From the NCBI GenBank assembly GCA_019925105.1, contig JAHGAU010000013.1, positions 992,001-1,056,000 of the forward strand: a stretch of 64,000 nucleotides of DNA, in the 5' to 3' direction. This document shows positions 25,786-37,230 of this stretch, piece by piece; position 1 is the stretch's first letter; each line of letters starts with the position of its first letter. Made by a program: the position numbers and the translations under genes. The notes beneath the pieces were generated by a model. That model had not been told where the DNA came from. It saw only the letters and a list, made by a program, of their open reading frames with translations, and ran no database searches. The stretch comes from Niebla homalea. Taxonomy: Eukaryota > Ascomycota > Lecanoromycetes > Lecanorales > Ramalinaceae.

Positions 25786-28700
25786 TGAATCTTCGAGCCT
25801 CAGTTGGGCACTGTGGCTCAGTATGTCCCCGGTCTCATCTTCTGTACTCTAAGCGGTACGACGACCTCGGACCTCCTCCCTCAAAGGCATGAACACTTCT
25901 TCGTATATGAGGAAGCGAATCCCCAATGGTATATCCATCAGAAAGCGAGATCGATTGATATAGTGCTGCCCCGCGGCGTCACACTCATCTTGCTACAGGT
26001 CAATTCCTTGCAAAGATCTCTTGTTTTCTTGTTATCGTCAATTCCGGATTTCCTTGCTCTATGAAGGCGTTGAGGATCGCAACATCAGTGGGGACCGTTA
26101 TCTGCCCCTTGTCAGGCTATCATTGGTAGCAACAGACGTGAATTCGTAAGATACGAAGGCCGGAGCTAGCGGCCATGTGTATACCGCGCCCCAGTGGTGG
26201 ACGATCTTACACAATCTGCTTTAGCTGTCCACCAAACCAATAAATTTTCAGCGTACGGTAGGAGGAGTTGCTAATCCTCTTACCATTTAATCATATTACT
26301 CTAGCATGTATCCCAGGTTCATTGTCCAGTATCTAACCACCTCTGACCTCAATGATCCTCAAGCGTATCATTCTTCGAATTTCGACAGCCTTTGCTTTCC
26401 CCCTCACCTTATTGTCCACCTTTACATAAAGGCACCAGCTCCACGACCGCCACCCACTTGGTCCCACTTCAGCCCCTGGCGCACTCCGCCCGCAACAGAA
26501 TTCGTTGAGAATGGAAAAATCTCCCACTCTCAACACCTTCCATGTCTTCAAAATTTCCTCCCGCCTTCCCTCTTTCGCAGAAAATTATTTCAATTCATCT
26601 CACACGGCCTCCTCACAACAGCCTCATCTATCATCTTGTCATCCCTTCTATCCTCAGTCCCAACCGGTAGAAACTCTTGAGCACAGGTGATGAGTCCGCA
26701 GACCTTGAAAGCCTGGTCCTAGAGCTGGAGGCGGAGGTATGATGCTCGTCATGTTGGGAGCTGTAGCGCGTGTGGACAGTCGAAGTGTCTTACATTCGTT
26801 TCACGTGTAAAACCCATAGAGAATTGGGGGACAAGGGCTGAGGGAAATGTATGGGAGTTTCCCGGGAGGTTGCGAGTGGGTCAATCAACGCCATTGATCA
26901 GATAACGCGAGTGAGACTTCATGGGCGCAATGATTGTGGATATGTGAGGAGAATTTGTTTGAAGGGGAGTGATGATGGAGCTGGAAAGCACCATGTGTGT
27001 CGCGCGAGAAGTCAATATTGTGTAGTCGACAGCGAGATGATTGACGTCTGCGCTTGAAAGGTAGAGCGGCCGCGTAGTCGCCGCAGGTTACATGAGACCG
27101 GAGAGGAATAGAGAGTACGCTCAATGAGAATACCACTGCAGGGCTTTCACGAAAAAAAACTTTCTTATGCGGCGGTTGCGATATCCACTGACTTTGATAT
27201 CTCGTAATACACATCTTGTGTCTCATATTGGACCAAATAGCTGAGAGAGCACTAATAGGGACCCAACAGAGCGTTCCATTCTGCACAATGAGCTGCTCGA
27301 CACAATGTCTCGGTGGGCGAGCTATCCCAGCCATATCGCTTCACGAGCTAGTAGCTGATTTTTGAAAGCATTGTATGCTCTCCATACCATACATAAGACC
27401 ATGGATGCAAAGACATTGCATTAATCTGCCAGGTGGTGTCGTTTCCAAATTGACAGGAACTCGCTAGCTTCGTAGATTGTGCAAAGAGCAAGTGCATAGT
27501 CTTTAAAAGTGGACGAGTTGCTGACTTTGCTAGAACGATCTCCTTAAAAGCCCGGCGAGAGGTCTGGAGCGTTCATCGTCATGTCTAGAATACCGGCAGC
27601 GTTTATGTATCATATTGGCAGGATACTTGTGTTGATTTGACTGAGGAAAAGGGTGCGTGTCTCATCACGTTGCCATGATACATGCAAAAAGCCCTCTCGC
27701 TTCCAACCGACATATTTGAAATGTCGAGTATTATCGACGACGATAGGATCGTTGATATCACCCTGTTGAGGTGGACTTGCGGATCGAAGCCTTGTAATAT
27801 ATGACTTTATGTTGTCAATAGTGAGTCAATGCACTTGATAGCATGTGATGAGCAACATGATAGTAGTCAGGCTATAGGCAGATAGATCTGCTTCAGGACA
27901 GAGTGACGCAAGCATTCCTTTTCAGATAACTTAGCTTCCAGGTCCCCGATAGGGCAGCAATATTCTTCCTCTGTAATTGAATATTCTCTATGCTTCCATC
28001 TCATTTTTATCTATGTGCACCTTAATGGTCCATTCCATACCGCCACCACGATCATGAGGACTTACGAATGGAATCCAAATCTTGTACCACCAAGGGTTGA
28101 TTGATTTGCACGCGTGTATGTCCCCTGGATATATCAGATGTCTACGAGTGAGAAAACTTTGATTAATAGCTGAGATACAATACCTCCATACTACCAAGAC
28201 CATGGATGGGGGTCGTCCGCCTTCGAGGGGGGCGTTTGAGTCGCAGAATTGCATCTTGGAAACCTCAATTGCTGGTTCGTTCCTACTATCAAGGCGTCAT
28301 CTGAGGAGCAGATAGTCAGGCTCACGATCTGCCGCCAATAAGTCAATGCCACAGGGATATTCTTATTCTGTTGGCAAGAGCGTGACATCTATGCCTAGAG
28401 TAAAACCAATTCTCTGTGGCCTCTTTTGATGATCGCCGAGGTCTTGGTAGAGAATTTCCCCCCTGCCAGGTCGAAATAATGAGATTTCAGTCTTGAAATT
28501 CTCAGCAGGTGGTAAAACGTCCAGAGGCACTTTGTGTGACGGGACCCATGGAGTTGACTGAATGTGAAGGCAGTGCTGGGGACGAGCTTTAAGTGTCGTG
28601 TGTAACTGAAATACACTCGACGCCTCGTCCCGGCATGGAGCGCGGTGTCATTTGCGATACGATCGGGGTCTCGTCTCCTGCAAAACTAATTGCAATGTGG

Positions 28701-29162
28701 GCAGCCTGGCATCACCTTTACAGTTATGAGAAGTGGGTTTCAGCTAAGATTCTTGGTATTGAAAATGTAGAGTAAACTTTTATGAACAGTTTTAATATTA
28801 AAATGTTCTTCATTTAGGATTATGGAAAAGAGTTAAAGATACCTCGATGGTTGGGGGGGAATTGATCTTGGCGCGTACACGTTGCAACTTCTTTTGAAAG
28901 TACACGACGGATCCTCGATGATGTGCAATGCGCAATGTGGGTGCGGAGGTAAGGTATTTGTATCCATCCAAACGCCCGTGTGATATCCGTATAATTACCG
29001 TAACAATTTTAGCTGTAGTGCAAGGGCCGTTTAATAGCCCTTCTTGCGACAGGGCCTTCAGTGCGTTTATTGCCAAGACATCTTGCCAAGACACTAGCGC
29101 GATCTCCCTGTAACAGAATATCCCGTCTGTGAGCTTCGGCACACGAACATTGCAAAATCATA
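25786..29162. other. 3.4-kb region without a confident gene
   Basis: Composition is normal and not RIP-like. Open frames are short (62-149 codons, the longest on the minus strand at 26,885-27,334) and match no family I know. One possible decayed or unrecognised minus-strand gene lies at 27,988-28,388, where two frames abut a 54-bp GT...AG segment (28,137-28,190); the spliced frame hits a stop, so I do not call it. No RNA gene was seen. Confidence 0.5.
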
Positions 29163-31440
29163 ATGGCCAATGATGTAGGACCAAAGCCTCAGGCGCCTAA
29201 GAATGATCTGAAAAGGAAGCGGTGGATCCCTGAGCATCATAAGAAAGGGGGTGAAATTGTCTTTTTAGATCAATTACCTTGGAAAGAAGTTCCCTTTCCA
29301 GAACGTTTTGATGACGCTGAAGGTTTCTTCGGGCTTGAAGAAATCTCAGACGTTGAAGTAGAGAGAAGTGAGAACTCAAAGCTAGTAGGATACAAGCTAA
29401 AGCCAAAACATGTACCAAGTGAAGGAAAGTCTCAGAAGGCTTCAAAGCGAAGGGTCAATGGTGTCAAGAAGCCTACTATCCGCGAAGCAGCCGAGACTGA
29501 TGACGAAGAGTGGGGTGGCTTCCAGGGGACTGATAGCGACGGGCCAGGCGTTCAAGATACCGGGGCTATACGAGGTGGGTCAAATGATGCTTCATCAAGG
29601 CGTAGTGCAAAGCCTAGCGGGTTTAGAGCTCTCGAGCATTTGGACGATGACAGCAACGAGACAGACGTATCTGCATGGCATATGTTAGGACTATCCGAGG
29701 AGACTCTAGCTTCACTGTCGGGACTACACTTCTCAAATCCAACGCCGATCCAGCAAGCCGCCGTTCCGCAGATCCTAAAGGGTCATGATTTGGTGGGAAA
29801 GGCATCGACAGGCTCCGGCAAGACTCTCGCTTTCGCAATTCCCATCTACGAGCGCTTTCTCAAACGGAGTACTTCCCCAAATCAAAGTAACGGCAAGAAG
29901 AAGATATCTCCTCTAGCCATGATCATTGCGCCGACTCGTGAATTGGCGCATCAGCTATCGGATCACATTGCCAACCTATGTTCGACGGCGACTGCCATGT
30001 CTCTCGTGACTTTGACCGGGGGCCTGTCAATGCAGAAACAACAAAGATTGCTTCCAGGCGCGGACATAATCATAGGTACTCCCGGACGCATTTGGGAGAT
30101 GATGGGCCAAAGCTCTGATCTGGCTCACGGACTTCAAGAGCTGGACTTTCTGGTACTGGATGAAGCTGACCGCCTTTTGAGTGAAGGGCACTTTAAGGAG
30201 CTATCCGAAATACTCGACGCTCTCGAACCCAAGGGAAAGGAAGGAGTCGAACAAGGCGTAAGCGCGAAAATTCAAAGATCCGAAAACCGTAGACAGACGC
30301 TGGTCTTCTCTGCGACCTTTCAGAAGGATCTTCAGACCAAATTAGCAGGTAGAAGCAAGCATTCAGTAACGGAAATTCTGAATCAGGAGGAATCCATGGA
30401 CCATTTGCTCCAAAAACTGAGCTTTCGAGAGAGTATGCCGAAATACATTGATGTGAATCCTAATTCTCAAATGGCCGACAATCTCAATGAAGGGATACTG
30501 GAATGTGCAGCTTTGGAGAAAGTAAGGCTCCGAACTCCGAACCCCCAATATCATATGTACCAGCTGATTTCCGTTGCAGGACTTATATCTTTACAGTCTA
30601 CTTCTTCACCAGATAAAGCAGCGCATGCTCGTATTCGTCAACTCCATCTCTTCCGTCCGCCGTCTGACGCCATTTCTACAAAATCTCAGTCTACCCGCTT
30701 TTGCTTTGCACTCACAAATGCCTCAAAAAGCGCGTCTCCGTTCAATTGAGCGATTTTCTTCTTCTTCCTCCCCATCATCAATCCTCATTGCCACGGACGT
30801 CGCTGCTAGAGGATTGGATATACCTTCCGTTCATTCCATCATACATTACCATGTACCTCGTGCAGCAGACGCATACGTACACCGCTCAGGACGGACCGCG
30901 AGAGCCGAGAACTCAGGCTCTAGTATCCTTCTATGTAGTCCCGAAGAAACCCAAGGAGTTCAGCGTCTTGTCGCCAAGGTCCATGCACGAAGCACCGCCA
31001 AGGACCTGAAAAATCACTTTCTGAAAACAATCGAGCTTGACGGTCGTACGACCAGCAGACTCAAAAGTCGAGCGAATCTAAGCAAGAAGATTGCAGACGC
31101 TTCATTAGCCAAGGAGAAATATCATTCAGAAGACAGCTGGCTGAAATCCGCCGCCGAAGATCTGGGCGTTGACTATGACAGCGAGGAATTTGCTGCCGAG
31201 GCAGTCATCCAGAAAGGTAGGGGTCGTGGTCGAAAGGACAAGCAGCAAAAGGCAAGGGAAGTGACCAAGGAAGAGCTTTCGACGTGGAAGACGCAACTGA
31301 AGCAGGAGCTGAAAGATCGCGTTAATCTCGGCGTCAGCGAGAAATATTTGACCGCAGGTGGTCTTGATATCAAGGGCCTCTTGGCGGAGAAAGAGCAAGG
31401 ACAGTTTCTCGGTGAGGTAAAAATTGACCAGCTGAGATAG
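29163..31440 (+). CDS. MAK5: ATP-dependent DEAD-box RNA helicase MAK5 (60S ribosome biogenesis)
   Basis: Nucleolar helicase that remodels pre-60S particles. Two exons (29,163-30,521 and 30,580-31,440) with a 58-nt GTAAGG...TGCAG intron in phase 0 give 739 residues, the usual MAK5 size. The basic/acidic N-terminus (KRKRWIPEHHKKGGEIVFLDQLPW) is typical of MAK5/DDX24. The Q-motif region TPIQQ is near residue 194. Motif I is ASTGSGKT (214-221), Ia is APTREL (about 255), GTPGR is near 304, DEAD is at 333-336 and SAT is near 382. In the second lobe ARGLD is near 528 and HRSGRTAR near 553. The basic C-terminus contains GRGRGRK. Exon 1 reads on past the donor, but that extension has no similarity to the family; splicing restores DLYLYSLLLH followed by MLVFVNSISSVRRL. 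The start is the first ATG (CATAATGG context). Confidence 0.95.
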
Positions 31441-32135
31441 ACTCGCTGTCTCGATGCAATCAAAGTCCTGGTTCAAGAACAGTTGATTGAACCAATTGTC
31501 GAGACCCGATATCACAATGAAAAGAAATTGGACTACGCCTCCCTCATCCTTACATGGAAACTGCAAGCCAGTTCAGATCTAGTGCTTTCCCAGCCTAGAC
31601 AGTCTACATGGGCGCACTTGCCCACCATGATCCTGGGAAGAAGCTGCTTATGTTGGAGACAACACAAAAGCTGCTCTGGCATCATCATTCCCATTACACA
31701 TCACTCATCTATCGATTTGCCATACATACATTGAATTGACTGCTGCATCACTACCACTTGCTCATGTCTGTTGCATTTTACAGGGTCCATCTATTCGTCC
31801 TTCCCCTTTTGGTGCATAAGCTCGATCAGCCATGGCAAAATGCAGCCCCAACATCATCGATCAACCCCATCCTGCGTTACCGGTACCTTGCTTCTGCCCA
31901 GCAACGCTTCTCACAGCTCGAAATCCACGCAAATCTAGCCCGCCGAGCGCTACACCGAAGGCTGGCTTTACAGTCATCAAAACAATCGTGTCCTTCGTGC
32001 TTTCAGCTAACGCAACTCATGCGGCTACTTCACCAAGTGGACTTGAACAGCGCACAAATACCCCTGAGCCGTATCAGGGGCTTATTCGCTCCATACCAGT
32101 ACGTATACAGGCAACATTGCCTCAATGTCAGGCTG
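31441..32135. other. Spacer between MAK5 and the Ctr-like gene
   Basis: Contains the MAK5 3' flank and the presumed 5' flank of the Ctr-like gene. The Ctr frame stays open back to about 31,758 (ATG at 31,764), but those 120 or so residues look unlike any transporter N-terminus. I see no other gene. Confidence 0.5.
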
Positions 32136-33353
32136 ATGTCGCATCGACAGACTACCCTTCATTGGCAGAAGCTCAACTTTTGCCTCGTCACCGACTCATG
32201 GTGCATCTACACCCTCTCTGGGTTTTGGCTCAGCTGCCTGGCGGTTTTGGGCATTGCGTTCCTCTTCGAACTTGCCCGTTGGACATCCAGGTGGTATGAC
32301 CGTGTCCTAGTCGCCAGACTTCATCGTCTGAACACTCAGAGCAACCACTCTCGGATTCGTCATCCGCGACCTAGTACATCAGGGAGTGAGGAAACCGTTA
32401 GACCAACACCCAGTACCAATGGAGCGACCAATAACAGGGTTAGTACCGCTAATGCTACTACCAGTAGCGGTACTGGCTTTCGAGACGGCGTCCTCATAGC
32501 CAATGGACACGTTCCAGCTTCCATATCGTCCCCTGCTCACATTTGCAATCGCCGAACCATGTCACGTTCCAGCACTCCAGGTAACGCGTACTTCAAAGCC
32601 TTATCTGCCGGCCGTCAACGCGTCGAGGGCACAGGAATCATTTTTGGGGGCCCCATCCCGGCCCTGCCCTCAACAAGGTCTGAACGGTCTACTTCGATCA
32701 GTTCACAAAGCACAGTCGGACCGTCAGGAAGGAGGCGGTCCACTCTTGCCTCCATCGAGAACAGACCCAGTCAAACTGAGCCCGTCGACGCTGCCCAGGA
32801 GTCTATGGGATCTCGCAGTAAGAAGAAAAGCCGGGCTCGTAATGTAGAAGTCGCCGCATCCTCGGACTCGGCAAAAATGCCTTTACTGGGCAGGACGAGC
32901 CCCGGCGGGGGATATACCTCTCTGAGAGATGTTGCTGCGGCAGATTCTGCAAGTGATGGTAATTTCTCAGACAATGGTCGATCCATTGGGGGATCTAATG
33001 GCGCTCACAACAACCCCTCTCAAAGAATCCCGGGAATCGATCGGGTAGGAGATGCGCGCACTCTGCACCAGGGATTCAATAGGATGCTCACTCCCCTCTC
33101 CAATACGTTCCGTACCAGCAACACTGGCGTGATAAAATCCCATTCCTCTACGATCGATACTCGGAAACATGGGGGATGTCTCGAGGCCTACGGTTCGGTA
33201 TTCCGGGCTTTGCTCTACGCGGCGCAGGTCAGCTTGGCTTTGGTCCTGGGACTGGTGGTCGCCACGTTCAGTGGCTGGTACTTGGGATGCATCGTGCTAG
33301 GTTTGTTCATGGGGAAGCTGGTGCTTGGGGTGGACGAGCTGGGGTTTGGTTGA
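32136..33353 (+). CDS. Ctr-type (copper transporter family) membrane protein with a very long loop
   Basis: Ctr proteins are three-helix trimers that move Cu(I). Here LHWQKLNFCLVTDSWCIYTL, then a first helix at residues 22-46 and an EL.RW..RWYDR stretch, matches the Ctr start. The end (residues 351-405, RALLYAAQVSLALV then GLFMGKL) matches helices 2 and 3 with the GxxxG of helix 3. About 290 Ser/Pro/Arg-rich residues separate them, where the family usually has a few dozen. The MxxxM of helix 2 is replaced by GLVVA, so copper relay through that motif is doubtful. The chosen ATG (405 residues) begins just before the conserved region; an in-frame ATG at 31,764 is the alternative. No intron is needed. 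It is convergent with the BCKDH gene downstream. Confidence 0.7.
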   Translation: MSHRQTTLHWQKLNFCLVTDSWCIYTLSGFWLSCLAVLGIAFLFELARWTSRWYDRVLVARLHRLNTQSNHSRIRHPRPSTSGSEETVRPTPSTNGATNNRVSTANATTSSGTGFRDGVLIANGHVPASISSPAHICNRRTMSRSSTPGNAYFKALSAGRQRVEGTGIIFGGPIPALPSTRSERSTSISSQSTVGPSGRRRSTLASIENRPSQTEPVDAAQESMGSRSKKKSRARNVEVAASSDSAKMPLLGRTSPGGGYTSLRDVAAADSASDGNFSDNGRSIGGSNGAHNNPSQRIPGIDRVGDARTLHQGFNRMLTPLSNTFRTSNTGVIKSHSSTIDTRKHGGCLEAYGSVFRALLYAAQVSLALVLGLVVATFSGWYLGCIVLGLFMGKLVLGVDELGFG

Positions 33354-33672
33354 GGTCATGGCGGTGGTTGGGAGAGGCGGATGATGGGGATGGGAGCCCA
33401 GGAGATGGGGTTGGAGATGGAAATGGAGATCGCGGAGGGAGGTGATGATGCTGATCCTCCTGGCCGGATCAATGTTCTGAAGGAGTGGTTTGGAAGGTTG
33501 AAGATCTTGGAACAAGACCGGTGCACCAGACGTGCGGGTTGTCGTCGGATGGCGCTAATAATGGGATCTGAGGGATGGGGCATGCCAGATAATCAGACCG
33601 ATGACGAGAATATGGCGTTTCGCATTCGTTTTGAGTGAATTATAGATTGTCGAATAGATGGGCAATTCATCT
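33354..33672. other. Convergent 3' spacer
   Basis: Lies between the stop codons of the Ctr-like gene and the BCKDH E1-alpha gene. GC-rich with open frames on both strands, but nothing recognisable. Confidence 0.5.
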
Positions 33673-35528
33673 TTATTTCTTGCCTTCCTCTAAATCCAGC
33701 CCTGACCTCCCACCCTCGTGTCCGCTGAGATCATACTCCCCCGGATACTCATCCATCAGCCTCCCCAACTCCTTCATCTGCCCCTTGGCCTCCTCCGTAA
33801 CTTCCTCATACACATCCGTGAACAACTCCCTGATCGCCGGCTTCTTCTCCCTCTCCGCCTCCGCGAACGCCTTCAACACCTCCTTCCTGATCGCCGACCT
33901 CGCCTCCCTCTCCCTGCCCTCATCCCACCAGCCTTCCCTCTCCATCCACTTCCGCAGCCGCGTGATCGGATTATCCCTCCTCTTCCAATCCTCCACCTCG
34001 ACCTTGGCGCGGTAGGCAAAACTATCATCGCTCGTGCTGTGGTGACTGACCCGATAACTCATGCACTCCACCAGCACGGGCTTGCCCCTCCCGCCTCCGG
34101 CCCCCTCCTCCAACGCCATACTCCTCGCGCGTTTGACGACCTCCCGCACGGCGAAGATGTCGTTGCCGTCGACGCGGATGGTGTCGATGCCGTAGCCGAC
34201 CCCGCGGGAGGCGATGCCGTCGCCCCGGTACTGCTCCAGCGTCGGGGTCGAGATGGCGAACCCGTTGTTCCGGCACAGGAAGAGGCAGGGGCAGGAGAGG
34301 GTGGCGGCGAGGTTGAGGGCGGCGTGGAAGTCGCCCTCGGAGGCGGCGCCTTCGCCGAAGTAGGTTGCGCAGATGCGTTGTGGAGGGGTGGGGGTGGTGG
34401 TGGAGCCATCACCACCCGGGGAGGATGGGTGGGAGTTGGTGAGTTTGAGGGCGTAGGCGGCGCCGGCGGCTTGGGGGAGCTGGGTGGCCAGGGGGGAGGA
34501 GATGGTGTGCTTGTGTGGCTGGAGTTAGCTAGGGAGTGAGGGTGGGATGGTGGGTTGGAGAGTAACTTGACGAGGGTGTGGGGGCACGAGGGTGTGGGGG
34601 CACGTGGATGAGTGTGGGGGCGGAGAGTGAATGAGTGTGGGGATGGGGGCTGGAACCAGGGGAGAAGGAGTGAATGAACGTGTGGAGAAGATCGACGGTG
34701 TGGGGTGGTAGAAGGGAGGAGAAAACAAGACGTACTATGTTCAATTTCGAGCTGCCATAATGGACAGGCATGTTCCGCCCCCTGCCGACATCCTTGCGGT
34801 TGGCGAAGAGTTGATTCATGAAGTCGGCGAGCGTAAAGCCCCGTTGCTGGAAGACACCAGTCTCGCGGTATTGGGCGAAGATCACGTCGGAGGGGTGTAG
34901 AGCAGACGCAGAGCCGACGGCTATCCCTTCTTCACCAGCGGACACCTTGTAGCCTTGTCAGAGATGTGATTGGATAGAGCAGCCAGGAGAATTTCTAAGC
35001 AGCAGTACCATGTAGAACGATAGACGTCCCTGCCGTTGGGCATCAAACATGATCAGGTCCATGATGCTAACTATCCTGACGGAGGTCATTCAGTCAGCAA
35101 ACATGTCCGAAAGACTGCCAATGGTGACAATATGTTATGCAAAGGACGATCTCATACCCGTCAACATGTTTCTATACCACGTCGTCACCTCCTCTTGGCT
35201 CACATCAAGCGGCTTTCGGGCCTCATCCACAACAGTCCCGTCACTGTCCATGACGCGGTAGGTTGGCATGGTGGGATGGTCAGAAGGGCGCTCGAATTTG
35301 AGTTCGGACGTGAACTTGCTGTCCACAGCACCTGGAAAGCGGACACTTCAGGGAATCAATCGATTGAACCATTCGAGCATCCTGAGGAAGGACTTACTGG
35401 TCCGATCCTGGACGCTGTGACAGTGAGGAGCTGCATCTTCTCCACCTCGAGCTCGAAGATGGCCGAGAACCTTGATGTAGGTTGAAAGCCCTCAGATGCC
35501 TCAAGGCTGACGAGCAGCGCAGAGACAT
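33673..35528 (-). CDS. BCKDHA: Branched-chain 2-oxoacid dehydrogenase E1 component, alpha subunit (mitochondrial)
   Basis: Decarboxylates the 2-oxo acids of Val, Leu and Ile with thiamine diphosphate, in the mitochondrial matrix, together with E1-beta, E2 and E3. Five exons: 35,528-35,398; 35,345-35,158; 35,070-35,009; 34,945-34,736; 34,518-33,673. Introns are 52, 87, 63 and 217 nt; all joins keep frame and give 478 residues. Exon 1 encodes an Arg/Ser-rich presequence (SLRCSSALRHLRAFNLHQ). Then come FPGAVDSKFTSELKF, the SAGEEGIAVGSASAL block, GRNMPVHYGS, ISSPLATQLPQAAGAAYAL, the ThDP motif GEGAASEGDFHAALNL...NNG (252-283) and the phosphorylation-loop sequence YRVSHHSTSDDS. A low-complexity insert (THxPSSPGG-like, residues about 225-245) precedes the ThDP motif. 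It is divergent from COQ5, another mitochondrial enzyme, across 210 bp. Confidence 0.95.
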
Positions 35529-35738
35529 CTTGCTGATCGGTCAATCATGCCCATGCGTGCCGACGAGCTGCACAATACGAAAACCGCAGGTATTTTGCGG
35601 GGATGCAGATGCACGTTGCGGGAGGTCGAACGCGTCGGCTAGCGTAGGCTGTTCCTTCCCTGCTGCCGCTAGCCTATCCAGGATATCAATATCAAAAAGT
35701 CCACTTTGGTCCATTCCCTTGCTTATTGGACAGCCACA
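35529..35738. promoter_or_regulatory. Shared divergent promoter of BCKDH E1-alpha and COQ5
   Basis: Only 210 bp separate the two start codons, so both 5' UTRs and core promoters must fit here. I see no clear TATA box. The arrangement is read from the gene starts; no transcription signal was mapped. Confidence 0.55.
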
Positions 35739-36917
35739 ATGCCGTTCAGATGCGCCAATCGTGTCCTATCTCGCTTCTCTAAACAGTCCCTACACAAGTC
35801 TCACCAGCCACGCCGCTGCTTCTCCTATTCTGCCCGCCTTCCGGACCTGCAACAACCCCAGCACGACCCTTCAAAATCACGTACAACACACTTCGGCTTT
35901 GAGAATGTGCCAGAGTCGGAGAAAGCTTCTAGAGGTACCCCTTCGCCCCCGATCCAGTCTGGACTCTTGGTAATCTTATCCATACGCTAACATTCTCCAC
36001 ACAAGTCGGCAAAGTCTTCACCTCGGTCGCCCCCTCCTACGACACCATGAACGATCTCATGTCCCTCGGCATCCACCGCCTGTGGAAAGACTACTTCGTC
36101 CGGTCCCTGAACCCCGGCATCTCTCCTTCTATGGGCAGGCAGCAGGTCCCTGGCTCCTCGCCCTCTACTCCCTCGTCCCCTCCCACCCCCCTTCCAGCGC
36201 AGACTCCCACCGGCGACCCCTTCCCCTCCCACTCACCCGACGACCAACGAAGAAGAAGCATGACGATCCTGGACGTCGCCTCCGGCACCGGCGACATCGC
36301 GCTCCGACTCCTCGATCACTGCCGCACCATCCACGGGGACACCCGCTCCCGCGTCATCATCTCGGACATCAACGCGGAGATGCTCGCCGCCGGCCGCCGC
36401 AGGATCCAAACCTCTACCCCCACCGACTCCTCCCTCACCTCCCGGATATCCTACCTCCCCGCCGACGCCCACACCTTCCCCACCATCCCCGACCAAACCA
36501 TCGACCTCTACACGGTCGCCTTCGGGATCCGGAACTTCACGGACGTGGACCGAGCGCTAAGGACGGCGTACCGCGTGCTGCGGCCGGGGCGTGTTCGCGT
36601 GTCTGGAGTTCGCGCCGCGGCTGTCCGGCGGCAGTGGCAAGCGCTGGCTGAATGGGCTGTACAAGCGGTGGAGCTTCGGGGCGATCCCGTTGATCGGGCA
36701 GGTGGTGGCGGGGGATCGGGATAGCTATCAGTATCTGGTGGAGAGTATTGAGCGATTTCCCGATCAGGCGACGTTCCGGGGGATGATCGAGGGGGCGGGG
36801 TTTTTGGTGCCGGGCGGACAGCAGCAGGGGGGGCAGGGGATGGAGAAGGGATGGGAGGATTTGACGGGTGGGGTGGCGGCGATACATAAGGGGGTGAAGC
36901 CTTTGGATGGTAGGTGA
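35739..36917 (+). CDS. COQ5: COQ5, ubiquinone C-methyltransferase, with an apparent frameshift
   Basis: SAM-dependent methyltransferase of the mitochondrial CoQ synthome, methylating the DDMQ intermediate. Exons are 35,739-35,934 and 36,006-36,917, with a 71-nt GTACCC...ACAAG intron that has a CTAAC branch site. Residues 1-35 are an Arg-rich presequence. [29 protein letters not shown] and HRLWKDYFV are family blocks. SAM motif I is [17 protein letters not shown]; then [22 protein letters not shown]. At about 36,584-36,590 the frame changes: CGGCCGGGGCGTGTTC reads LRPG, then the other frame continues VFACLEF and [24 protein letters not shown] to [15 protein letters not shown]. Two bases appear to be missing in a G run. 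This may be a sequencing error or a true break. A Pro/Ser-rich insert of about 45 residues lies between the N-terminal block and motif I. Confidence 0.88.
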
Positions 36918-37230
36918 GGCACGTGAGTCCTTGTGTCATTAATTTGAGAGAAGCGCATTACGAGTCACTGTCAATCTCTTCTATCTCTAAGAAGCACCCG
37001 AAAAGAGCTTAAGCTAGTATATGGCGTTCCAGAAGGGAGCTATGACGGCACAGATGGGCAAATGAAGAACATCAGCAGCAACGAGGCCAAGCTATCGCAT
37101 CTTACAGCGCCAACAACCACATAAGTGAAAGTAACGAGCCACCCTTCTAAAGCCGCCCCTCAGATCTTAACGCAAGTTGGCCAGTAAGCTAGCCTGCGAA
37201 AATAATGGCACTGACTGCCGCAATAATGAA
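36918..37230. other. Convergent 3' spacer
   Basis: Lies between the COQ5 stop and the stop of the 774-residue orphan gene. I see nothing in it. Confidence 0.5.

Noticed and set aside
25470..25892. 140-codon plus-strand ORF over the minisatellite
   Set aside because: Its peptide is only the repeat translated (FGAIFF/VRSFF in several frames). Two frames are open at once, and no family or start context supports it.
27988..28388. Two adjacent minus-strand frames flanking a 54-bp GT...AG segment
   Set aside because: Joining them produces a stop codon at the splice junction, and neither half resembles a known protein.
34025..34539. Overlapping long ORFs on both strands across the BCKDH gene
   Set aside because: GC-rich shadow frames of exon 5; only the spliced frame carries the ThDP motif and family blocks.
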